From contig QXVZ01020477.1 in NCBI GenBank assembly GCA_008931825.1, positions 1-33,215 on the forward strand: 33,215 bases of DNA, given 5' to 3'. Below, piece after piece: positions 23,672-33,215 of the stretch. The translations under genes and the position numbers were made by a program. The first letter of the stretch is position 1. The number at the start of each line of letters is the position of its first letter. Under the pieces are notes generated by a model. That model was given only the letters and a program-made list of their open reading frames with translations. It did not search any database and was not told the origin of the DNA. This DNA comes from Phallusia fumigata (Eukaryota; Chordata; Ascidiacea; Phlebobranchia; Ascidiidae).

Positions 23672-26600
23672 TTAGATCCTAACTTCTCCTCGCGACTCTG
23701 ATCTGATGAGAGTCTTTCTTGTTTCCGTGAAATCATTGCTCCGAACATCCAACACTTTGATGTTGTGAACACAGCGAGCCAGTGACTCAGCACTTTCATT
23801 TGTCAGCCGGTTGAAACCCAGATCAAGAAATTCCATCTAAACAACAAGAAGCAGTAAAAGTGCTGCTAACATGCGCTTTTTCCTTTTCAACAAAAACATT
23901 TTAAGATATATGGCGGCAATATATGCCTGGTGTTACAAAGTTTACGAAGCTGAAACTGACATGACGTGATAATCCAAAAATAGTGAATAAGTTCGTATTT
24001 TCCTATTATTTTCTGTATGTTTCAAATCAAAACAACTTTAGAATAGTGACAAAATTTGTCGAACCCATGCTCTGAGCATTCAGACAAAATTTCTGCAACG
24101 CTGATATTAATGGATTTGAATCAGCGATTATTGATGAGTTGCTGTATTTTTGTCGCAAATGTTTGATTTTTTCCACCGTTATGCAAAGTATTCAATTTTG
24201 CGTTAATGTGCAGTATTATAGAGGTGTAAAACGATACATGTCGTCTATTGTATCGCATTGTAAAGAACGAAAGTTCTTACTAATAGGTATTTAAAGTTCG
24301 GCGCCAAAATGACATAGTGGGTGGCGCAGCCCCCCAGCACTCGTTAGGTTGTTGGTTCTAAAATCCCGGCTTCAACTTTTGTGCTTTTTAGTTGCCACAG
24401 TAAGCTATAGCTGCATTGATTTCCAAGGAAGTGTTGGTTTAAAACCAAATTTAGTTGTAAACGTTCTACATTAAAACACAAATACATGCAGATAAAGAGC
24501 AAATGATAACTCTACTTAATTTATTTAAATGACTGGGTTAATTGCACTGATCCGTGTTTGACTGGAAGCACGCAAACAATAAGCATTAGTCGACCATATT
24601 TTTACCGAGCGAAAATATATGTGGTGCTTCTTTTCCTTGCAGTCCACACGGCATGCCTAATGTTAATGGCTAATTTATCCTGTGCCAGAAGAACAACAAA
24701 TACGTAAAAGTGAGACGCGCGGTTTTACGTTGGGTATCACTGAGTAGACGACATGATCCCCCAAAGCATTTGCTGCATGCCGATAAAATCCGCCCGTTTT
24801 ACCAAAATGTAGGGTCTGTTTTACCTATTAGATCCCCACTCTAAACCAAAAAAACTGTTTTATCACTGAACTGGAAACCAAACCAGAGAACAAAAGTCGC
24901 CGGTTGCCGATCTTCTGCTAAATCATGTTTACATGAAAATTAAATGTCTTACGGGTTTTTCTAAATGAAGTACAGAATCGCAGAGTAGTCTGACTCCTTC
25001 GCTTCCGATTTTGCATTCCCTCAGCAGCAGCTCTTTAATGTTGTGCAGGCAACGAGCCAGTGAAGCTGCCCCCGGATTATCGATCTCGTTGTGGGAGAGG
25101 TCGAGTCTCCTCATCTAAGATACAGTTAAAAAACAATGATGTTGTGGTGAATCTATGGAAGGAGTTAACACAGTGATCGCCAACATGCGGGTGCTCTACT
25201 ATTGTAGGGTCAGATTCTATAGAACCCGTTTATAGATACCCTAAATGTAAAAAATTAGGCACCATGACGAATTTTCGAACAACTCACGATTTCTGTTTAT
25301 CTCTGTGATAAGACATTAACGTGTTTGGTTTTACAAAGTAAAATACTTTCACCCTTTAATTTTGTTTGTACAAATGACAGAAAGTTTATGTTCTGCTCCT
25401 TAGCTTATGTAGTTGTAGCCGACAAAGAAATGATGNCCCGTTTATAGATACCCTAAATGTAAAAAAATTAGGCACCATGACGAATTTTTGAACAACGCAC
25501 GATTTCTGTTTATCTCTGTGATAATACATTAACGTGTTTGGTTTAGGAGCTGAAGCTTCAGAAGCACTTTGTTAAACCAATGATGGGCCAAATGAGAACC
25601 ATGATATTTATTTAGCGGCATACAGTATTAGCTCTCCCAATTTTACAACTGCAAATAAAACATGTGTACTGAATGATAGGGGTGTAGGTATAGTTTGTAA
25701 ATCACAATGACAGAAAATTACGCCATGGCATTTATTTTTACAAAGTAAAATATTTTCACCCTTTAATTTTGTTTGTTCAAATGACAGAAAGATTATGTTC
25801 TGCTCCTTAGCTTATGTAGTTGTAGCCGACAAAGAAATGATGTAAGCCGACAAAAAATAGTTGGCAAACACTGATCTAATATAGTCAGAAAAATAGCAGG
25901 TTGATAAAGNTTATGTTCTGCTCCTTAGCTTATGTAGTTGTAGCCGACAAAGAAATGATGTAAGCCGACAAAAAATAGTTGGCAAACACTGATCTAATAT
26001 AGTCAGAAAAATAGCAGGTTGATAAAGTGCTTAAAAAAGCAAAAATAATATTTCCAGGTGCATCACCCCTAAAGCAAACACTTACACACATCTTCTAATA
26101 TTACGAATGCCGGTTGTAACGCGCTTGCCGTACGTTGTTTATATTTGGTTTGGGGCTTTCTGTCCCAACACGCTGTAGCAAAATAATACGAAAAGCCTAA
26201 GTTTTCTCGTTAATTTTTTAGTTTTATTTTCCTTTGTCCTGTCCATGTGTCAGCATGAATCAACCCGCGTGCCACGTTTCACACTGTGCCATAAGCTGCC
26301 CGGATCAGCTAAAATTCTAAACATGACGCGAGCAAAAATAATTTCCAAAAATAAAGCTACAGATAGCTTTTCAATTCGCGTCACACATTTCCAAATCGCG
26401 TCACAGTTGCGCAGAGTAAGATTAAAAACGTCAATAAACGCCACGAATTTTGACATGTTTTACCATTTTTAAAGACTTTTTAATCATTAATTTTTTTTCC
26501 AAAAATACAATTTTTGTTTATGGTAGTTATCGACTATATCCTGTGTTACATGGAAATATCGTCGATGTGACATTGCTGGATTTTGTTTGCATGAAAAAAT

Positions 26601-29600
26601 AAAATTTCGTACAGGTTTTGTTAGTTGAAGTGCTGAATCGCAGAGTAGTCTGGCCCCTTCGCTTTCGATCTTGCATTCCCTCAGCAGCAGCTCTTCAATG
26701 TTGTGAACGCAACGAGCCAGTGCAGCTGCCCCTGGATTACCGATTTTGTTGTGGGAAAGATCGAGTTTCTTCAGCTGATGGAAAAGCGAAATAGCAGATG
26801 TTGTTTCGTAAAATAATCCAGCGTTAAAAATTAAACGATATGACGTATTATAAGTTTGGAAACCAATGGTGTAAACAATCCAGTTCTCCTGTGTTATATG
26901 TCATGATTCGCATTTCTACGGTGCACAGGGTGCGTTTGTAGACCTAGGGTCATTCGTCGGTCGTAAAACATCCTACGTAAATTGCAAGTATTTTCTATTA
27001 TAGCTTGTTGACACGGTTAATTTTTCCACGTCGTTGAAATGATGTTTTGCAGAAATCGTAGGTAGCATGTGCGCTTGTTTCGCATGTTAAAGCAATCTGG
27101 AACTTTCGGGAACATATACTGCTTAAACACTTAATATTTTCAACTGCAAGTGTTTAGGCCGGATTTAATTCGCAATACTATATAATAGTGTTTAGCCGGG
27201 CCAAAGTCTAAAAGCGTAACACACCTTAGAAATAAAAGAAAGCGACTAATTAGAGTAAGTGACAGCTTGATGCGTGGGATTTAGTTTGGTTGGATTTGTT
27301 CGTCATTGGAAAACCCTACACCCTACATCGACATGAGATATATTATTACGACATTTTAATAGTTGTTTTTGCCATTTTTACGTAATGTGGGCAGCCTTGA
27401 TAAAAAGAAAATCTGGTGGACATGCCAGTGTGCTTTTACGCTATAGGGCATGTATGGAAACTCTTTGCTCACTGATGGCAATCACTACATGAAAATTAAC
27501 TGTGTTAAAATAATTTCTAAAACCAAAGTTACAGTTATATAGTGTGTCACACCTTTCCAAATTGCGTTACAACTGCTCAGGCGTTCGTGAATTGTAAACA
27601 TCAATAACGTAGGTATCGAATGTGTTCTGTGTTTACAATTAAAACATCCTGCCATGATCCATGTGACTTTGCTGGCATTTTTCCATGTAAAAATATAACT
27701 CTCTTACAGGTTTTTTCAGTTGAAGTACAGAATCGCAGAGTAGTCTGACTTCTTTGCTTCCGATCTTACATCCCCACAGCAGCAGCTCTTCAATGTTGTG
27801 AATGCAACGAGCCAAAAATGCTGCCTCCGGATGACCGATGTCGTTGTCGGAGAGGTCAAGTATCTTCAGCTGAAGTAAAAAAGTGTTTGTTTAACGTGTC
27901 CAGATTAATGGCAAGTTGAAACCAAACTAGAAGGGTGGGTTACCACATAGACATTCTTTATACACTAAACGAAAAAAGAAATCTATTTCCTACCACGAGT
28001 TTCATAAGCACATGGGCTTTTGGTTTCTGCCAGCAGAAACGCATGGGTGCCCACATATGCATGATTGTGCATTATGCGTTTTTCTAGATACATGTTTAGC
28101 TTCAAAGAAATCCTAACACCGCAATGACATCTTACACAAACTATCCAGATTTTATCTAATACGTACATTGATCAAAATTTGAGGGTTAGTGGGGTAACCG
28201 CTTAGGGTACAAAGAAATTAATGCACCGTAATGGCATGTTACACAAACTATCAAATTCACTTAATTCGGTAATACAAGGGAATAAGACAGTATCGTCTGT
28301 GACGTCATGTGACATTGCTGGTTTTTGTTTGCATGTAGAACTGTACTTTACTAACAGGTTTTTGTAGTTGAAGTACAGAATCGCAGAATAGTCTGACGCC
28401 TTCGCTTCCGATCATACATCCACTCAGCAGCAGCTCTTCAACGTTGTGGATGCAACGAACCAGTGAAGCAGCAGCGGTATGATCGATCTTGGTGTGGAAC
28501 AGATTGAGTCTCTTCAGCTAATGTAAATGCAAAAAAAACCACATCAGTCGCAACAAATGCAGGCAATTGTCTGTTCAGTACAACACTGCGGTTGCAAGAG
28601 AAATCTGGAAAGTGTAAATCTAACTCAATATATCCGGAATTATGGCATTTGCAAACATTTCCATACTTTTGACGCAAAAAATACTCAAGCAAGCAAAAGC
28701 GCAATTAAAAATCCACAGTAATACCGGGTTAGCTCTGTGTTGAACAACGAAGGACAGATTCTCGAAATCAACTGGGAGAAGAGATGAACTAAGGCTAAAC
28801 CAATCAGGAAGTAGGGAGGCTACAGACGAAGAAATGTCACGATCATTTGTCTCATGACTCCAGTCGCAAACTTGCTTGATTTCGCTTTGGCTTAGGTTCG
28901 TCTTCGAGGTAAGGAATTTGGAGAGCAAGGACTTTTTGAGCGACCAATATTTACTGGAACTTGTTGGAACAAGGATTTTAAGTCGATTGAAAACTGAAGA
29001 ATCACAAATTCCAAAGGCAAATTTGGAAACAACTTCCCATCTGTCGTTGCTTAGTCGTGTGCATTGCTTCTTGAATTCATTGAAGGGCATGATCATCATC
29101 AGGTAGAACGCCGCAAAAAACTCCTGCCAGATGAGATGAGAGAAATAACGAACATTGTCTCCATCCAATATCGTCAGCTTGAGATTTACTCGCTTTGTTA
29201 CGGATGTGGTTAGGAACGCATCGGCTGTGAGAGGTTTGATTCCCGCTTTTTTGAAATGCTTTGTGTAAAACACCATTTGTTTGTTTTGATATCCATCCCA
29301 AGCCATTTTAGCCAGTTTGTCAAGCTCGCATCTCTGACCCTTCAGATGTTCAGTCCTTACATATTGACTGCAAGTGAAAGCAAGAACTCGAGTAAGTGAA
29401 ACAAACTGAATATCTCCATCGTAATTCATCAGGTAGTTGAGTGTCAATATAAAATTGACAGGAACATAACAGTATGCAAATACATTGCGGTTTTGGACAA
29501 GTTTTTGATGTATAATATCATATTTGTTTCCGCATATCTGACGTCCAAGTTCATTCTGTGATCTGGCGGTTAAACCAAGGATCTGAACTATAAACCTCGG

Positions 29601-31165
29601 TCTGTATAGAGGGTGGAGCTTGTAGAGTTGAGCTGGTCGTGATGTGAATATCTTTCGAGCTCGTGGAAGCAAGTTTCCTCCCGCTATGTGCTTTAAATAA
29701 CTTTCTGCACTGTTTTTTGAATGCAGCAGTGGTAGTGCAACTGAGCTTGAAAATGATTTAAATGCTGCTTCATCCAAACCATCAAAGATCAGCAGAACAT
29801 CAGGATCACTGCAAATGATAGCAAGTATATAGGCGGCCTCGTCTGGTGTGCAATTCCAATCTGTTAACATAGTGGAAACAAGAAACTGAAGGAGCGTCAT
29901 CTTTCCGGTAAATGTGACCAATCTGATCACAATATAAAAGATGAAGGTTAATTTTCCACACAACTGATCACGTGAAGCTTGCAGGGCCCACTTTTTAGTT
30001 GAGGTGGTTTTTCCTATTCCAGCTTGTCCAACAACAGCAACCGTATTTCCATGCTTTTCGATGTAGTTTTGTTTTGCTTGCAATTCCTCTCTTTTAAATT
30101 TTCTGTTCGCTTCATTTTGAGCAGTTTGTTTTGCACGAGCAAACATTTCTTCACCAGTAATGTCACTTTCTGGTCTATCGAAAACCTTTGCAAGTTCCTC
30201 TCTACGGTGATAATGTCCTTCTGCTTGAAACTCGTCGTCAATTTGATGCGGTTTGCTGACTATGGAGAGGTTGACGGGTGTTAGAGGTCGGTCGGAAAAT
30301 TCAGCAAGTGTCGATTCTTCACCGGCGATTGTCTCGACTCTTTCTTTGAGGCAAGACTTAAGTTGTTTACCTAAAAAAGGGGAAAACGCTCCTTTACTTG
30401 TTGCAACCGTGTTGGCGTAAACTTTGTAATAAAATGGCAAATAAAAACACACGTAACAAAACAAGCACTATATATAGTCTTACATTTGATATATTTGGGG
30501 TCTTGCATTGTTTGCTGGTGTGCCCTTGTTGTAGACTGGGTTGCTGTAGATTGGTTTGCGGTTGACCCAGATTGTGTTGCAGCTGGACGAAGGATTTCTG
30601 ATTCTGCATCAAGTGGTAAAGTCGACTGGCCACGCCATGTATGTGGTTGATTCGCCGCGGACGGGGTTTCGTCGACCGACTTTGGCGAGGTTTCTTGGGT
30701 CAAAGTTGCGGATTGCTGTGTTGAAGAGTGAGCTTGTTCGTGTATGTGCTGAACCGTTTGTTGATGCTGTATGGAGCAATAATGTTTATGAAGTTCTACT
30801 GGTGCGTTGAACACTGGTCCAGTTGTGTGGGTGATTCTGTCTCCGAACTGAGGCGCTTGTGCCCCATCCTGTAAAACAAGAGAAACGTTTAAAATCAACT
30901 TAAAATCAACCACTTAAAATTTAGGTTCTTGTTCACGACTTACAATATTTACAACTGTTTTCTTTTGATTGACTGGACACATTTGGGATGGATATGATTG
31001 GGGTACAACATCGCGCGATGTTTGGGGTAAGCTGGGTCGGGGTCCAGCATCACCTGGTTCTTGGGGTAAACTGGGTCGGGGTAGGACGTCACGGGATTCT
31101 TGTGGATAGCTGGGTTGAGGCAGAACATCGCCAGATTCGGGCGTGTTAGATCCGTTTTCTTCCAT
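23672..31165 (-). CDS. NACHT-LRR (NLR) receptor, complete, 8 exons, about 1021 aa
   Basis: Predicted cytosolic STAND ATPase of innate-immune type. Exons: 30944-31165, 30484-30868, 28725-30370, 28356-28517, 27708-27869, 26613-26774, 24953-25114 and 23672-23836; all borders are GT..AG and the frame is kept. Residues 10-61 are four 13-residue Pro-rich repeats (ESRDVLPRPSLPQ type). Residues 75-202 are Gln/Ser/Thr/His-rich, with a short GPVFNAPVELHKHY motif. Next comes a linker starting CKQLKSCLKERVE, then NACHT with Walker A GQAGIGKTT (317-325) and Walker B VLLIFDGLDEA (394-404). The LRR part is four 54-residue exons, each two ribonuclease-inhibitor-type repeats (LKKLDLSHNKIGNPGAAALA then IEELLLRECKIESEG), and a closing exon ending GEVRI. 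No CARD, Death or pyrin domain is visible. The start at 31165 is the first ATG in the repeat-coding frame; a splice-acceptor-like GTTAG ends at 31209. Introns between LRR exons hold two contig joins (25436, 25910). Confidence 0.87.
24317..24372 (+). repeat. tRNA-derived SINE head (candidate)
   Basis: GTGGCGCAGC resembles a pol III box A, and about 25 bases later GGTTCTAAAATCC resembles box B; CAGCACTCG between them is also typical of tRNA-derived SINE heads. It lies in the last NLR intron. The 3' end and any target duplication could not be defined, and cloverleaf pairing is poor. Confidence 0.45.
25225..25842. repeat. Haplotype duplicate about the N at 25436, with a 194-bp insertion difference
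   Basis: Bases 25225-25435 align with 25437-25842, with a few substitutions and one 194-bp extra block in the right copy (about 25545-25738). Both copies end at the same AAAGAAATGATG string. Interpreted as overlapping contigs from two alleles of an NLR intron. Confidence 0.87.
25793..26027. repeat. Exact 117-bp duplicate on both sides of the N at 25910 (contig overlap)
   Basis: Bases 25793-25909 equal 25911-26027. With the previous join this leaves a middle contig of only 473 bases (25437-25909), whose two ends both overlap its neighbours. Confidence 0.92.
28000..28205 (-). repeat. Dispersed repeat family A (copy 3)
   Basis: Read on the minus strand it starts GGTTACCCCACTAACCCTC and continues with ATAGTTTGTGTAAGATGTC, CTAGAAAAACGCAT and CACCCATGCGTTTCTG, parallel to 21807-22015. 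A partial extra piece (GGCATGTTACACAAACTATC, near 28230-28250) repeats part of it. It lies in the first LRR intron of the NLR gene. Confidence 0.65.
30983..31138 (-). repeat. 39-bp coding minisatellite in NLR exon 1
   Basis: Four consecutive 39-base units encode ESGDVLPQPSYPQ, ESRDVLPRPSLPQ, EPGDAGPRPSLPQ and TSRDVVPQSYPSQ. The unit length is a multiple of three, so copy number can change without a frameshift. Confidence 0.85.
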
Positions 31166-33215
31166 TTTACAAACTATTGAACTTGGTTGTTCATTTTCTG
31201 GAGAACATCTAACGTTAAATTAAAGCTTTATGGCTACATGTAAAAGATATATTTTGACTTTGTGTTTGCAAATTGCTAAGTGGCATGTGATTGGTTTAAA
31301 TATACTAAGATATTTTGCTAATTCTAAATGCTACAAAGACCACTCTCTGCTTTTTTAAAATATAGCCGACCGTATTGCATACCGCATTGCAACATGAACA
31401 AACAAGATTCTTCTTTCAACACTAAACAGGTGGTTTTACCCTTGCGGGGTAAATTGACATTTACAGGAGGATGTAGCTAATCAATGCCACACCGGTGTGA
31501 CAGAAACGCCACAAAATAAAGTCAAGCATCGAAACCGGTTAATCAATTCCATTTAAATACAATACGATGTACACATCAGTTAACCACAGCTTACAGAAGG
31601 TTGTTAATTAATTTGTTCAGAGTGGCCGCACTAGCAACTGTTGTTCAAAGCCGAATTTAATGTCTATTTGCAGACACTGCAAGGATACCAGTTTCCCTTT
31701 TAAGTCACACCAAATTGTGTGTCACACACACAAAAAAGTGCCCAAAACAGCTTCTACAACTTGTGTTGGACCTCCAACGTTTCACATCTTTACCTGACTT
31801 CAACAAGAGTTCAAAACGCTTGTGAAAGAACACCGTCGACCGCGTAGCGGAACTAATAAAGATTCGCCAGGGCTTGCGAGGAAACCCTGCTGGATGCGTC
31901 ACTATAGGGTGTTTTGAGCAGGCGACACAACGCCATGGAGGATTCGTGACACTGCCTTACACCCCAAAGTTAACATATGTATTTCGCCATGCTGAGAGAT
32001 TTTCGACATTGCGGTTGGCGTTCATCCTGCCAACACGCTTTGAAAGCTACTGTCTCATCCAAAATACCCTATCAACACGTTTAACCAACGAGGTGTCGTG
32101 TATTAATTGCCTTGTGCTAAAAGGAAAGAGCTCATTATCAAAGACGGGAAAATGTGATGCTTTCGGCGTTCTACATGCAGTTGCGTAAGCGTGAAAAGCG
32201 TGTTGTGTCATTGGGTGTCTTATCGTAAGAAACTAAACGTTCATTGGCCAGAAGACGTGGCTCAAAGCGCCAAATACATAACATTTGAAAAAGAAGAATG
32301 GGAATTTGAGACGCGGGTTTCAGAGCCACAAACCTGGTCGCCAATCGACCGACCGTAAAATTGAAGGAGTAAGTCAGAAAAGCTCTCACGCGAACGAACA
32401 GAACAAAGTAAAAAAAATCACTTCCGAAATTGTATTGCGAAAAGTCTACAATAGAAAGTCAACATTCTTCAAACCCCATTTCGAAAAAAATCGCCCTCTG
32501 CTAAACAAAAAAGTTCTTCATTACCATTTTCCGGACCTTAAAAACATGGGCATGTACAAATTGGACACATTCAAATATCTCAGGCCTAAGTTTGGTGGAG
32601 TTTCATGTGGTTGAAAACGACCAATCAGATCACAAATCTAGGTGTAAACAATGCCGTAAACGAGCGATAATTTTTTCTCATGTGGAGATAAAACCTTGCT
32701 TTTTTGTTGAAGCCATTAGAATCACATCGAAGTCCCCAGCGAATTTGTGGCAAATTAATCTCAATTAAATAAATCCCTCNAATCAATTCCATTTAAATAC
32801 AATACGATGTACACATCAGTTAACCACAGCTTACAGAAGGTTGTTAATTAATTTGTTCAGAGTGGCCGCACTAGCAACTGTTGTTCAAAGCCGAATTTAA
32901 TGTCTATTTGCAGACACTGCAAGGATACCAGTTTCCCTTTTAAGTCACACCAAATTGTGTGTCACACACACAAAAAAGTGCCCAAAACAGCTTCTACAAC
33001 TTGTGTTGGACCTCCAACGTTTCACATCTTTACCTGACTTCAACAAGAGTTCAAAACGCTTGTGAAAGAACACCGTCGACCGCGTAGCGGAACTAATAAA
33101 GATTCGCCAGGGCTTGCGAGGAAACCCTGCTGGATGCGTCACTATAGGGTGTTTTGAGCAGGCGACACAACGCCATGGAGGATTCGTGACACTGCCTTAC
33201 ACCCCAAAGTTAACA
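31166..33215. other. NLR upstream region, no gene recognised
   Basis: It starts with the NLR 5' flank, including a splice-acceptor-like TTTAACGTTAG ending at 31209. The rest contains no recognisable exon on either strand; ORFs at 31874-32188 and 32285-32614 (+) have no family features. The last 435 bases repeat 31541-31975. Confidence 0.6.
31541..33215. repeat. Duplicate about the N at 32780 (contig overlap running off the window)
   Basis: Bases 32781-33215 equal 31541-31975 over all 435 bases available. If the left contig overlaps its neighbour fully, the repeat should continue beyond the window as a copy of 31976-32779. Confidence 0.9.

Noticed and set aside
23432..23701. 89-aa plus-strand ORF with several cysteines
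   Set aside because: It overlaps the NLR 3' end on the opposite strand and resembles no cysteine-rich family.
30983..31138. Regular 39-bp repeat considered as a CRISPR-like array
   Set aside because: Units are contiguous with no spacers, are in frame in an exon, and the genome is an animal's.
32285..32614. 109-aa lysine-rich plus-strand ORF
   Set aside because: No homology features; flanked by duplicated contig ends and no promoter or splice signals.

Overview
This is nuclear DNA from an animal. The genes have many short introns with GT..AG borders, the sequence is AT-rich, and the products are metazoan families. Small introns, a NACHT-LRR receptor whose leucine-rich repeats sit one pair per 162-nt exon, strong heterozygosity in overlapping contig ends, and 3' splice-site-like signals just upstream of several start codons all point to a solitary ascidian (a Ciona-like tunicate). 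The phylum-level call is an inference; no search was possible.

Layout. (1) 109-246 (+): last coding exon of SMNDC1/SPF30. (2) 2100-6745 (-): complete 18-exon ALDH1L1-type 10-formyltetrahydrofolate dehydrogenase, 904 aa. (3) 7461-8162 (+): single-exon cyclin Q. (4) 8306-8792 (-): three-exon RPP14, a small RNase P subunit that is easy to miss. (5) 9128-10537 (-): three-exon B3GNTL1 glycosyltransferase. (6) 10538-14155: gene-poor, with hAT-like and pogo/Tigger-like elements. (7) 14156-18067 (+): 10-exon secreted protein with four CUB domains. (8) 19148-21503 (-): six-exon Golgi carbohydrate sulfotransferase (CHST8-14 family). (9) 23672-31165 (-): eight-exon NACHT-LRR (NLR) receptor of about 1021 aa with an unusual non-Death, non-CARD N-terminus. 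(10) 31166-33215: NLR upstream region with no gene recognised.

The genes form no single pathway: RNA processing (SMNDC1, RPP14), folate metabolism (ALDH1L1), cell-cycle or transcription control (CCNQ), glycan synthesis and sulfation (B3GNTL1, CHST), and secreted or innate-immune proteins (CUB, NLR). The arrangement SMNDC1> <ALDH1L1 CCNQ> <RPP14 <B3GNTL1 is compact. B3GNTL1 and RPP14 could be an ascidian operon.

A strong cross-cutting observation concerns the assembly. Seven single N characters occur (731, 1794, 16918, 21806, 25436, 25910, 32780). At six of them the sequence to the left is repeated immediately to the right, exactly or with allelic differences. These are best read as unmerged overlapping contig ends, some from different haplotypes, not real duplications. 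One falls in the CUB gene and duplicates part of an exon; two fall in NLR introns.

The most biologically interesting features are the NLR N-terminus (a 4 x 13-residue proline repeat plus a short His/aromatic motif), spread of its LRR exons by intron-inclusive tandem duplication, and CUB domains that carry a vicinal Cys-Cys pair but have lost the usual fourth cysteine.
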